A DNA stretch of 64,000 nt. Origin: Echria macrotheca. Taxonomy: Eukaryota; Ascomycota; Sordariomycetes; Sordariales; Schizotheciaceae. Positions 44,201 through 55,278 of this stretch are shown here, piece after piece. Below the pieces are notes generated by a model. That model ran no database searches. It had not been told where the DNA came from and saw only the letters and a program-made list of their open reading frames with translations. The position numbers and the translations under genes are program-made. The first letter of the stretch is position 1. Each line of letters begins with the position of its first letter. Location of the stretch: positions 1 through 64,000 of the forward strand of contig MU839830.1 of the NCBI GenBank assembly GCA_030411725.1, read 5' to 3'.

Positions 44201-45460
44201 ATGCCTACTTTCGGCTCCGCAACCCAAAACGCTGCCATGAGCCAGCAACAGACGCAGCCAACCCTGGCCAACCCTTTTGTGGGATCGGCACCAGCAAAGC
44301 ACCCACCTCCCGTGACGTACCAAGTATACGCACATGCTACGATTCCGGAGCATTCCATCGATAAAGAGGCGAGAGAGCTCTTCCTCAATGAGGAGCGAGC
44401 ACAACGAAGCCTGTATGGAGACGGCCGGACCACGGACGCGGCCGAGAGGTTTGCAGCTCGTTTATGGGACAACAACCCCAGTATTCGCGACAGATATTAC
44501 AGCAAAATCCACGAGATCAACCAAAATAGGAAAGCTAGCAACAAGGTGACGGTTACAAGTGGGGCCGGCGGTAGCAGCCACGCTGTCTTTGCCAGTGATC
44601 GGTACCTGAATACCCCGGCGCCCTCAGCGCCACCAGCTGTCGCCCCGGACCCGAATGTTGGTTTCGAGGAATACGCGGCCGAACTCGAGCCCCGTCTTCG
44701 CAAGACTGGGATGCACTCGCCGGAAGCCATCCGGCGTGTCCTGGCTAAGCGCTGGGATGCCATGAGCCCCGCACACCGCACCGTCTATGTCGACGCAGCA
44801 TCGACGCGAAATCGCCTCTCCTCTTCATCATCGACCGCTGCGCCGGCGGCTCATCCCAATCCCTCTCCAGGTTCTCACCCAAACCCTTCCGGTGCAAATT
44901 TGGGTCATGCAAATACTTCAGGGCAGGGAAACTTGAAGGATAATGTTGGGTTTCAGTACTACCTGAACAACAGGGGCCTAGAGGCGAAGATTCGCCGTCC
45001 GGACCTCACGTACGACCAGATAGTTGCAGCGACGGAGAAATCGTGGGTCAAGATGCTTCCGCAGGAGAGGGCGGACGCCGAGAAAGCGGGCGAGTCGATG
45101 AAGCGCCAGTCGGGGGGTGCCCAGTTCTTTGGACGGCTACAAGGTTTGTGTCGGGGTGAAGCACCCACACCCAGACAGACAGACAGCTCCGACATTACCA
45201 CCTCTGCACGGGTGAAGCGTGAGGTTGGAACGCCAGGGCCGATGAACTCGATAGCGGCGACCAAGTCGGAAAGGCGGACGCCGGGCTCGGGTCGAACGAT
45301 GCAGAGCACGTGGCGCGGATGGGGGACCAACCCGCCGTCGTCGCCATCGTCGAGAGTGCTGGCTTCGATGTCGACGAATAGGATGACGTCGTCCTCACAG
45401 CCGTCTTCGAACAAGCGCAAGCATACCGAGGTGATTGACCTCACGCTGGACGATGACTAG
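41286..45460 (+). CDS. Large acidic protein with HMG-like repeats and C-terminal SUMO-interaction-like motif
   Basis: Clear exons: 41286..42422, 42480..42853, 42901 to about 43320, and a long one containing 43409..45460. The third join is unresolved: a stop at 43337 interrupts the same frame 70 bases before ATG 43409. I infer an intron (GTCACA near 43318) and one gene; two abutting genes are possible. The N-terminus is disordered, with a long Asp/Glu run (about 41730-41855) and PKRQR as a likely nuclear signal. A conserved block follows (DFFQLLKPPPKPG, RHTLAKWLRDDKKAR, GRPDPGAVDPFCE). CMCSVCGPINHFL recalls Cys-containing ends of some fungal 2OG-oxygenase-like proteins, but no HxD motif is seen. 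Near 44370, 44655 and 44945 lie three HMG-box-like helical units, then NKRKH and VIDLTLDDD at the end. Confidence 0.75.
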
Positions 45461-46712
45461 AGACGGGATATGAAGGTTGATCGGTGTCGAGACGTGTGTG
45501 GTGTTTTTTTGTACAGTATGTACGCTGCTGAGATACCCCGAATAGACGAATCGCAGAGCGGGATGTGGTGGCGTAGGCGAGACGTCGAGACAGTCGAATG
45601 TTCGGTGAGAAGGCTTCGGCCGGAAGGCAGATGTCTCCCACGGCGCCGGTGTGTTGGAACGGATGACCAGTGCTCGGTGAGGTGGTGGTGGCCAAGACCC
45701 AATCGGATTGCGGCATGATTTTCCGCGCTCGTCAGCCGCTCGTGCAAGGCAAGCCCACTAATCTGACTGTGACTGCGGGACTTGTTCTGACTGTGACCCA
45801 CCCACTTAAACCTAAAAGGGTAGAGCCCCAGCGGGCTGCAAAATGACAAGCCACAGCCCAACTGCCTTGCACACGGCATCGCAACGCCCAAATCATCACT
45901 CGAGCGATGTATCAGCCTGGGAAGCCAGCACGTACACATGCCCGATAAAACCATCACTCGTCGTTTGATAAAATGGGAGTCGTTTCTCGCAATGGCTGCA
46001 AGTGGGGATTTTTATCTCTTTTTCTTAGTGTGAGGGTGCCGGGGAAGGACCCCACCTGCATCTGGGTAAGGCTGAAGCTATCGCCAAAGAGGAGAACCCT
46101 TTTCTCAGGCTCATTTCTATATCAATTGCAACCCTTGGAAACGGATCCTTTGCGACGAGGGTCGCGTTCCTCACGATTGCACGCCTTGGAAAAAAAATTT
46201 CGGTCGCGTGTGCTTGTGCTTGTGCAAGTGATCGAGTTCTTCCCCCCATCGCTTTGTCTTGTGGCTGGGCTGACTGCTCACGATTTTGCCTGTGGCTTGC
46301 CCCGACTGACCTTACCCAGTCGGGCTTAAGGGGGTGGACCACAGTCAGAACAAGTCCCGCAGTCACAGTCAGATTAGTGGGCTTGGTGCAAGGGCGTGCA
46401 AGCGCAACCCCAAGGCGCCGACAAGGTGGCACCAAGCGCCGAACACAGCCCCGTGGCTGCTGCGTGTGGGAGCCTGGCGCGCCTGGACACCGCGCTCTTC
46501 CCTCACGCGACGAGGCATCGACCAGAGCCTGATGGCGAATCTCGACCGCGTCCATATCTTCCGCTCACTTCTGCCTCCGTGAACCCCCACTGCATGTCCT
46601 GATTTGACTTTAAAACGCCCCGGTGCCGCCAGCAAATCTCGACTTACGCGCTTACCGCGCCAGCTTACCGTCAGCACTGTTGCTCGCTGTAAGCTTTCTC
46701 GACACAGGCGGG
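45461..46712. other. Intergenic, occupied mainly by an hAT-like element
   Basis: The element at 45750-46385 fills half of the interval; the rest is the flanking 3' and 5' regions. No other gene recognised. Confidence 0.6.
45742..46393. mobile_element. Non-autonomous hAT-like DNA transposon
   Basis: A 636-bp element (45750-46385) flanked by perfect 8-bp duplications GTGCAAGG (45742-45749 and 46386-46393). The ends are inverted repeats identical over 46 bases: they open CAAGCCCACTAATCTGACTG, hold a second CTGACTGTG inside and drift apart only past base 46. The 8-bp duplication and C-A start fit the hAT superfamily. No transposase frame is present, so it would depend on an enzyme made elsewhere. 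The near-perfect ends imply recent movement. Confidence 0.93.
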
Positions 46713-47889
46713 ATGGCACCCCACAACGCAGCCGGCGCCGCCAGCAAATCGGCAGGTTCCTCAGCAGCGACAGCGTTCACCACTCCTCCGGGGGGAGCGC
46801 CGAGTGGCAGCTTTGACGGGTTGACGCATGAGCTCAGCGATGAGCTCGACATCATCAACACGGCGGATCGAAGGATCCTCAAGGCGAAGGACGTGGATCG
46901 ACAGCATCTCCCCGGCCAACCCCGCGTCCGTCTCAGCGCCTTTTCGCAGCATCCCGACCCCGCCCACAACCAGCTGCTGGATTACCTGCGCGAGGAGCAT
47001 CTCACCACTGGCCTGGACGACCTGTTGCCGTACATGCGGTACATATTTGTAAGCATCCCTCACTCTCTTCGTCGGTCATCACTGACACGTCCAGGTGCAA
47101 ACGCCTTCGTACAGGCACATCATGCCGCTTCACCACCAGAAGGCGCACGCGCGGGAGGTCATGGTCAACGAAAAGGCCGGGCTGCATCTGGTGTGGTACT
47201 ACGAACGAATGTTCATCAAGCCAATTCCGGCCTATTTCTACTCGCAGGCGTTTTGGGACTATCTGAGGCAGGCCGATGAAGACGTCTTTGCCGCTGCCGT
47301 CGGCTTCATGCGAAGCTATTACTACCTGATCCAGTACCCCATCGACTTCGAAGACGGGTGCAAGATGCGCCTCATACCGAAGAAACCCGACGGCCACTAT
47401 CCCACGTACGAGGAGTTCTGCAAGTTCATGGAGCCTTTCGTGCAGGTCGACGACAACCATGTCAGCCGCCGCTTCCATTACGGCGAGCTCCGCCTGACGC
47501 GCATCAACCGCACCGCCTTTCTGTTCAGGCGCAGGCTCGCCTACTTCCACATCTATCCGCAGTGGGGATCTTTTCTGGCGCACATCTTCGCCCCGGTCAT
47601 CACCGTCTTCGCTATCTTCTCGGTCGTTCTAAATTCCATGCAGGTCGGGCTGGCCGCGCTTGCCATGGGTCCGGGCAACGAAGATTCAGGCTGGCCTGCC
47701 TTTATCAGCGTCTCCGTCTACTTCCCCGTCGCCATCATCATCTTTGTCGCCGGGTTTCTCTCCTTTGCTCTCCTTTGCCTTGCTATCATGGGTATAAGGG
47801 ACTTTATACGTGGAAACCGGGTGCGACGGCGGAAGAAGAAGGGTGACTTGACGGTTGAAGATGAGAAGACCCATGGGATGGTTTGGTAG
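46713..47889 (+). CDS. DUF6601-like membrane protein
   Basis: Two exons, 46713..47048 and 47095..47889, with a 46-base intron; 376 aa. The start MAPHNAAGAASKS is the first ATG of the frame. The conserved core includes LHHQKAHAREVMVNEKAGLH, HLVWYYERMFIKPIPAYF, FWDYLRQADEDVFAAAVGF, MRSYYYLIQYPIDF and ELRLTRINRTAFLF. Near the C-terminus two TM helices (HIFAPVITVFAIFSVVL, VYFPVAIIIFVAGFLSFALL) precede a basic tail (RRRKKK). This matches the layout I remember for fungal DUF6601 proteins: a cytosolic domain anchored by two C-terminal helices. Function unknown; vesicle or organelle membrane location is only a guess. Confidence 0.88.
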
Positions 47890-47910
47890 CGCAAAAATCC
47901 CTTCCTTTCT

Positions 47911-50241
47911 CTAGATCGAAATGCTCTCGCATGCCAAATCGTTTACACTTGCTGTCTTGACGCCAAATCGCTGGCCCAGAGTCACCCAGCTGCCGATATA
48001 CAACAGCGTTCGCAACGAAGGGACGTCTGCGTTCTCGCCAAAGCCCCTTTCGAAAGCCTCCTCAACCGCTCGATAATCCAAAAAGCCCAGCTTATCCACC
48101 GCGTCTCTGGTGCATATCTCCCGCAACTTCTGATGCAGTGGTCCATCCTTTGGGTACCTTACTGGTGCCAAGTACGGCTGCTTCCTTCGCTCATATAGCT
48201 CACTGGTGATGAAGGGCTTGCCCGCTTCTCGCAGTATCCACTTCTCCGAGAAGGCTTTTCGAGCAGTATCAGGTTCCTGCCACCAGGAATCTCCGTTCGA
48301 AGTACCTTGTTTGACGGGGACATAGCCGAGCTTTACGCTTGGGGGCAGCGAGTTGACGTAGTCGGACAAGACATGATCGAGGAAAGGCGGACGTGCCTCG
48401 ATGCTGTGCGCCATCTCGGTTCGGTCGCCGAGGGTCGAAAGGAAGATGTTGGCCAGCATCGTCTTTGTCCAGATGTAGTGCGAGGTGTGAAGCGAATGCC
48501 ACTTCTCTTGCATCTTGGCCGTTACCTCCGGAGACATGGCGTTGCTGATCACGAGCCGGGGATCTACACCTGCCCAGCGCTGCTTCACCCACGGCGCAAA
48601 GACACCCAAGTGGATCTGCCAGCGCGCGATATACGCTGGTATTCCCACACCGTTGACAAGCTCGTAGGCTTTGCAGTCGTCCAACCCATCAGATGAGCAC
48701 CCCGCTTTGGATATCCTCTCGGCCATCTCGGCGGTCATCGTCTGATGCAAGCTCCGACGCAGCGTCTCGTCCTTGCTGAGGGGCCACTCTGGCAGCGAAT
48801 GGTCGTTCTCCCTCAAGAAGTCGACAAGAAAGCCAGGATACCCACTGAAGTGCTCGTCGGAGCCTTCCCCCGTCAACACGACTTTGAACCCCTGCTCCCG
48901 GGGCACAGTTGAGAGCCCAAACTTGCCAACGGCGTTCAGGTCGATCATCGGCTGTTCGCAGTGGTAGACGGCGTCGGCAAAGTACTCGGCCATGGCCGCC
49001 TCGTCCATCTTCTTCTTGAGGATCTGCACACCGAGGAAGTCTGCGGTCCGTTGGGCAATTTCTGCCATCGTCAGCCCGTGCCTTCGCCTTCAACAGTGGG
49101 CCGTACCTGATTCGTCAAACCCAGATTCGGGGGGGAACTGAACGGTAAAGCAACAGATCCGACCCGTTGCGTCCTGGTTGCCAAGCTTAATTCCCTGCTG
49201 CCGGACGAGATGCGTCACGATACCGGCCACTAGGGACGAGTCGATACCGCCAGAGAGGTAGATGCCCACGGGCACATCTGCTCGAAGCCGCAGACGAATC
49301 GCCTCGGTCAGTCGTTCCCGGACCCCCAGCACCATTTCCTCGACGGTGCGGGTTTCAAGCTCGCGCTGCTACCGTCAGCACACGCATCTTCTTTTTACGG
49401 GGATTAGTCCAACAGAACCTTGTCTCTGTACTCCATATCCCAGTACCGCTCATGAACCACCTCCCCATCACGACGATTCACCCGCATCCAACACCCCGGA
49501 AGCACCTTGGTGACACCCCGAAAGCTCGTGCGGTGGTCGTTCGCCCACCCCCCGTCCACCACGGCGCCCAGATCCCACTCGGCCTCCCACCCCAGCGGCA
49601 GGAAGGCCTTCACCTCCGACGCGAGCAACAACTTTTTGTCGTCCACAACAGTCCAGAAGAGCGGCTTGACCCCGAACCGGTCCCGCGCGGCGATCACGTC
49701 GCCGGTCGTCTCGTCGTACAGCACCAGCGCGAACTCGCCGCGGAGATGGTCGAGGAATTTTGGGGAGCCGTGGCGGCGGTATAGAGCTATGACTAGTTCT
49801 GAGTCGGATGTGCTGTGGAAGGGGTAGCCACCATCTGATTGGGCGAGTTCCGAGCGGAGGCGGTCGTGGTCGTAGATCTCGCCGTTGATGACGGCGTGGA
49901 TTTGGTTGGAGGGGCTGTGGAGGGGTTGGTTCCCTTGGGGGGTGAGGTCGTTTATTGAGAGGCGGGTGTGGGCTAGGCCTTTTTCTCTAGTGTTTAGTTT
50001 TTATGTTTTTTCTGTATTTTGAGGGGGGGGGAGGGGAGGTACCGATGGTGCCGTCGTGGCTTATCCAGATTCCCCTGGCGTCGGGTCCGCGGTGGGCGAG
50101 GAGGTCGAGGCTCTTGTTCAGTTTGGACTCGAGGTCGTGGTCTGCTTTGTTGGTGATAGTCTCGGGCTTGGTTTTGTTTTCGTTGTTGGGTTGTGCTGAC
50201 CCCGCCCGGTGGAGGGTGATGCTGATGGCTATGCCGCACAT
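47911..50241 (-). CDS. Asparagine synthetase (glutamine-hydrolysing)
   Basis: Four exons: 50241..50043, 49978..49419, 49365..49107, 49061..47911 (722 aa). Met-Cys2 of MCGIAIS is the glutaminase nucleophile. Class II amidotransferase motifs follow: AHRGPDARG, GLAHTRLSINDL, AVINGEIYDH, RGEFALVLYD and RDRFGVKPLF. The synthetase half has the PP-loop SGGIDSS (about residues 291-297), LTGEGSDEHFSGYPGF and DRTEMAHSIEARPPFLDH. It makes Asn from Asp, Gln and ATP in the cytosol. At 722 aa it is longer than the ~570-aa ASN1/ASN2 type and fits the second, larger class in filamentous fungi. The second donor site is GTTCTG, unusual, but only this join keeps YWDMEYRDK-RELETRTVEEM. It converges with the DUF6601-like gene, 21 bases apart. 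Confidence 0.93.
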
Positions 50242-51941
50242 TGTTGTTATAGTTTGGAGTGCACGTGGTCACTAGATACTGGGAGATGTTTTTTTCGGGC
50301 GGGAAAGTCGATATTTGATACTCCTCGAGGAAGTCCGTGGGTGTCGGATATATGTCTTGTGGCATTGGCATGGGAAAGTCCGGACGGCGCTGGATATTAC
50401 GGGAGAGGGAGACTTGGGTCGTTTGTATTGTACGACGGCACGAAGTGCGGGGATGATGGTCAGACAGCAGCTGGACTCGGGAGTCAGGTGTTCATTGTTT
50501 ACAGTGGGTTGGTGATACGTATTGATTGTAATCCCGGACAACTTCCCTCGTGTTGTACTGCTGTGGTGATGGTTACCTTACATGTATGCGCCTGCGTATT
50601 CGGCGGTGCACCGATCTCATAAGCTGACCCTGATACCCTGTCTTGTGACGCGAGTGGATACATCCTTGTGCCCCGGACGATCAGAAAGATCGATGATGGA
50701 TGATGCCGATGCATGCAGGAGGAGGAAATCCGGCTGGCTCCGGGTTCCACAATCCACATCCAACCGGTCGGGTTGTAGTCGGTACCTTACTTACTCATAT
50801 TATGTAGGACTAATCATTGCACACGTATTCACAGCACCAGGTCTCGACACCTCCACCGCTCTATGTAGGTATCTACATATACATGTATGTGGTTGGGAGA
50901 TTGGAAACGTTCAGAGAGGACTGGAACGCCCCCAATCATCAATGCCTTCAAACCAGGAACGGTTGCCCCTTTCCAAGTCGGTGGCCTCCAGTCAGCGGCC
51001 ATTACGAATCCACACCAAGATATCATATTCATGTGAAGCTTCTCAAGGTTGAAGACGACTCGATGAGTGCTCAAAGGTTTAACTTTAAATATGAATGACA
51101 TTTCTAATACTGGAGATTCTACTGAATATGGAAAAGGAAAAGGGTATTTATTGGAGGTGCTCATGGAAGAGAAGACAAAATAGGTACCCGTCCAGTTGCA
51201 GCTAGCTATGTACATGCCAAACAGTGCTTGGGAACACGCCCAGTCATGTACAGCGGTCCGAGGCGGGTGGTAGGTTGAAGATTAAAACAGCAGAACCGGG
51301 GGAGTTATTCTGTTCCAGAGAGGAACCAGGAATGCAGCAGGGTTGTAGGTCTACACTGACTTCCAGGTTATATTGGTGAGCTGGGTGCTGCTGTGTACTC
51401 TCTGTCGAATTGGTCTAGGTAAGGTGTATGGCTTTATCTTCAGTAGAGCAGCAGGGCAATTCGGACAGACTGCCGGTTACTGCCGATTCATTCAATGATT
51501 CAATCTTGCAACATGTGGCTTTTTGGCATCCTCGGTTGTCGAGTGTTGGTTGCGTTGGTGGGGTGACAAATGAGATGAGTTGTCAGTGGTGTGACAGGTT
51601 TCGTCCAAATCAACATCGCTGATGATGGCAATACCGCACATATCTCATGATTTTTTCAAAATTCTAGTCATGTGGGATCTCTCTGCAACGTTGCAAAGAA
51701 GTTGAGAAGGTCTCTCACTGGTGGTCAAACGCTTGCTGCGCGAGTATGCAATGCATGGCCAAAAAATGAGCTTGTGGGAGGCCTTTCCCGTCATGAGCAG
51801 GAACCAAAGTCGTATTTCTTGCATCTGGTTTCCTTCCTTGTTGCTCATATAAACTGCAGACCAGGTAACTAGTAATAATACGTGGGCAGTCGTCAAAACT
51901 CTAGCCCCCATTCCAGCAACCCCACAAAATCAGCTCCTACA
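50242..51941. other. Intergenic, asparagine synthetase to Cys-repeat gene
   Basis: 1.7 kb with no supported gene or repeat. Upstream region of both divergent genes. Confidence 0.5.
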
Positions 51942-53128
51942 ATGAAACACACTTTTGTCCTCCTTTCCTCGATATCAGCTGCTGCCAGCTCTGCCTGCGT
52001 TGTTGGTACATACCAGTGCACTGCTGATGAAACGGGCGTACAAGTCTGCGACTTGAACGGAGGGTGGACACTGGCCACTGGATGCCCTCCCTCCACACAC
52101 TGCATCACGATCAATTCGATCCCCTACTGCGTTGTACCAGATCTCTGCAGCCCAAATACCTTACGGTGCTCCCCTGACCTGAGCGGAATCCAAGTATGCG
52201 ACGCCCAAGGCCACTGGACCCGGTCCCAAACCTGCCTCTCGACACAGCGCTGTGCCGGTGGCGCATCTCCCTTCTGCATGGACCTCTGCGCACCGGGAAC
52301 GCGACAATGCAGCATGAACGGCCAGGGCTGGAACCTCTGCAACTCGACAGGATACTGGATCCCCGAACACGTCTGCCAGCCAAACCAAGAGTGCATCGGC
52401 GGCAGCTCGCCCATGTGCCAGGACCTCCCCCCGCCCGAGTGCGAACAGGGGACGACGCGGTGCGGGTCGTACGACAACGCCAGCTACGTCTACGGCTGCA
52501 ACACACACAACCACCTGGTCCCGCTGACCAGGTGTCCTGCCGGCTGGATGTGCGCCGACGAGGTGCCCGGCTTCATACCGGCGCGTTGCCAGCCGCCCTT
52601 GGTTCCGGATGCGTGCCAGCCGTCGTATCAGGTCGGCAATGCACAGTTTTTGGTGCTTGCGAATTCGATGACTGAGCTGCGATTTGACATCGACAACGGC
52701 ATCACGCCGAAGAAGAATTGCGACCAGACCACTGATTCGGATGTTGTGAAGACGAACACCACGCTCTCATGCAGTAACGGAGCAGAGTATCGTTTGACAT
52801 ATATCAGCGTCGGCTCCGTTGGCAGGATAAAGGTTGATATCCTGGATTCATTCTCATGTGGAGGGTAAGTTCATGCTCCGGTGCGCGTCCTGACAGAGCT
52901 AAGTCATTGCTAATACGTGTCAGTCAACTATGGGGCCTGCTGAGCCGAGACGTTGAGGTAGTCTGGCAGTGTGCTGGGCTTCCGTACCCGTTCGCAGGAG
53001 CGTCCTGTGGCTTCAACGGCACCGTGGGGGTTGGATACGACGATATGGCGCCCCTGGATGACGATGACTGCCTCCCCGTCGCAGACGGCCCTCTGGTCTC
53101 AAAATTATGTCCCTTGACTTGGTCGTAA
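51942..53128 (+). CDS. Secreted cysteine-repeat protein (chitin-binding-like repeats)
   Basis: Two exons, 51942..52864 and 52924..53128, with a 59-base intron (TGCTAATAC branch site); 375 aa. Signal peptide MKHTFVLLSSISAAASSA. Then come four units of about 43-48 aa with the pattern [Y/L/R]xC-x(3-8)-[VL]xxC-x5-W-x5-C-x5-C-x5-C: YQCTADETGVQVCDLNGGW, LRCSPDLSGIQVCDAQGHW, RQCSMNGQGWNLCNSTGYW and TRCGSYDNASYVYGC. The spacing resembles small chitin-binding modules such as CBM19, but not closely enough to be sure. The C-terminal 120 residues form a different Cys-containing domain without recognisable catalytic residues. Probably an extracellular wall-binding protein or effector-like protein. Confidence 0.85.
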
Positions 53129-54369
53129 CGTTCCGCCCGGGATGGGCTTCGGCGGCAGATCTCTGGGAGAAACCTGCTGCATCATGATAAGCATTTTTTT
53201 AATTATATTTAACGACAAAAACACAGTAGATGGACCTAAATGTGCGCCTGATGCAGTACATACATTACGGGACCTTAGAGCAGTTTGGTCGTAGTCTGCC
53301 GGGAATGTGTACGCCCCTGCTCCTAATGCTCGGTTGTGACACCGCTAATAACTTGAACAATGTATCAAAACGCCCAGACCCAGAACCGACGTAGCCAATT
53401 GATATTTGTACAGAGAATGTGAGAGTGCCGACGTAGTTGTAGATGTGCGTCTTCGTCTATCCGCTGGGAGTGCATAGTAACTCTCCATCGATGGCTTTGC
53501 ATGCTAGTCCTGGGCAGCACTCGGAACCAGTTCGACACGACGTCAAAAGGGAATGGCAGGCCTATTTCTATGTGAGCTTGGCCTTACAGGATCGCCAGAC
53601 GATCTCCCACGCACCTCCGCATTGTAGTATGCCATGACAGTGCTTTGCCACGTGTTGGCATTGGGGAGGGCTCTCCCCGCGACCAGGCCTACTGCAGAAA
53701 AGAGAGAAACGGCAAAAATTAGGAAGTTCATGATATGCTCTTGACAAGCGTGGACCAGCCACGGAACGGCGCTGATTGGCACGGAAAGAAACTGGAAGCC
53801 GAGAAATGGAAGACAGGAGGAAACTGCGAAGAGTTCATGCAGAGTCTTGATCTGGGTTATCGCTCAGTTAAGAGAAAGAAACCACTCCCGGCTGTTCCTG
53901 CCATTCGAGAACAGCTCGAGGGCAATCCGTGACGAGTGGTCCAAGATTGGATGCTTGTTCATGGACAGAGGTGGGTACGTTTTGGTGGACCGGGTTTCCC
54001 ACGTTCCCACCTCAACCAATCCTTTGAGCTTCTGCCATCGCTCTTGGGGAAACCTTTAACGTGAACCACCGATGCCCGTTTCAGACTGCAAATTCTGCAA
54101 CACCGCACTCGGCACCACTTGTCTGTATTATCGAACCAGCCAGGCGAACCTGGTAACAGATCCAAGCCAACGGCTAAATTTTCCGATCTTGCGCACCACA
54201 CGGCCATCTTTAGGGACTGGACCGATCGCGGCCTGGGAGGTCATGGCAGAACCCAAAACGCGACCATATTTATCTATTACGTACTAGTTCGGCAATATAC
54301 ATCTCGAGACTAAATACAGTATATCCAATATCACTCTCCAAGAACCTGATTTCCACTGACAAAGGGCGT
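53129..54369. other. Intergenic, Cys-repeat gene to GH16 gene
   Basis: Contains only the candidate secreted peptide at 53543-53734 (minus). Otherwise nothing recognised. Confidence 0.45.
53543..53734 (-). CDS. Candidate small secreted peptide (63 aa)
   Basis: Opens with a textbook signal peptide, MNFLIFAVSLFSAVGLVAG, then RALPNANTWQSTVMAYYNAE and a basic Arg/Ser/Pro end. There are no cysteines. GT sites inside (GTGCGT, GTAAGG) leave open a spliced, longer product. A 63-aa unconfirmed frame can arise by chance, so confidence is low. Confidence 0.35.
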   Translation of the reverse strand: MMNFLIFAVSLFSAVGLVAGRALPNANTWQSTVMAYYNAEVRGRSSGDPVRPSSHRNRPAIPF

Positions 54370-55278
54370 CTAGGTGCTCCAAACCGCGACGTATCGGACC
54401 TCCAACGATGATCCCTCGCCCCCTCTAGTTTCGCTCGTCGGGGTGGTAACGAAGCCGGAATTCTCGGCATTGTTCGGAAAGTCTCCTCCAACGGCCACAT
54501 TTAACAACAGATACTTGGGGTTCCTCGTCACCGCTGTCCAGACCCATTCGTCCGAGAACCCCGAGCCCGTAATCGTCAGTTGTTGTCTTCCGTCCACATA
54601 CCATGTCAGCGACTCGCCCCGCCAACTACCGCCCGAGTTGGTGCGATCAATCTCCACCGCAACAGTGTGGAACACGCCGCGAGTGAAGCTCGAAATCTTC
54701 TTGAGTCCGTTGTACTCGTCGCAGGGCCCACCAGGTACCGTGCCGCAGTGCAGAGCCTGGTACACAACGGAGGCGCCGTTGACACTTTCGGCGATGTCGA
54801 TTTCACCGACTGCCGGCCAGTTGTGGTAGTTTCCCCTAAAGTCGGATCCCATGGACCAAAACGCCGGCCAGATGCCCATTTGCTGCGCTTGCGAGGCACT
54901 TCCGAACTTCAGAGAGGCTTCGATGCGCAACTTGCCCCCGGCTGGACACGCGAAGTCGTTGATAGTCTCGATCCGAGCTGAGGTCCATCCCTGGCCGTCG
55001 GTCTGAGGTGTGATTCGCAACGTTCCGCTCGACGTGATAGCCAGGTTCGATGTCTGGCCTGTATAATGCTCCACCTCGTTCGTTCCCCAGTTCGACGGCC
55101 CCCCGGGATAGCTGGTTCCGGTCACAATGTTCCATTTGTTCCCTGACGGAAGTGACCCAGCCGGAAGCTTGGAGAAGTCATCCTCAAAGAGCGTTCTTGA
55201 ATACCCAGCCGGAATCTGGAGCCCAAAGACCCCATTCAGCAACAACAACCCGGCAAGGGAGAGGGATATTGTCGACAT
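54370..55278 (-). CDS. GH16 endo-beta-glucanase, secreted
   Basis: Single exon, 302 aa. Signal peptide STISLSLAGLLLLNGVFG. The GH16 jelly-roll is recognisable from FEDDFSKL and WGTNEVEHYT onward. The catalytic stretch AVGEIDIAES gives E159, D161 and E164 (ExDxxE, nucleophile and acid/base). GIWPAFWSMG and WTAVTRNPKYLLLNVAVGG are further family marks. GH16 enzymes of this form cut beta-1,3- or 1,3-1,4-glucans; the ExDxxE spacing is the laminarinase/beta-bulge type. No GPI signal or binding module. The start is the ATG at 55278; the frame extends four codons up only with TTG. Confidence 0.95.
   Translation of the reverse strand: MSTISLSLAGLLLLNGVFGLQIPAGYSRTLFEDDFSKLPAGSLPSGNKWNIVTGTSYPGGPSNWGTNEVEHYTGQTSNLAITSSGTLRITPQTDGQGWTSARIETINDFACPAGGKLRIEASLKFGSASQAQQMGIWPAFWSMGSDFRGNYHNWPAVGEIDIAESVNGASVVYQALHCGTVPGGPCDEYNGLKKISSFTRGVFHTVAVEIDRTNSGGSWRGESLTWYVDGRQQLTITGSGFSDEWVWTAVTRNPKYLLLNVAVGGDFPNNAENSGFVTTPTSETRGGEGSSLEVRYVAVWST

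Noticed and set aside
45170..45200. GACAGACAG run resembling the Met-Cys leader motif
   Set aside because: It lies in coding sequence of the HMG-like gene as a short GACA repeat, with no Met-Cys ORF nearby.
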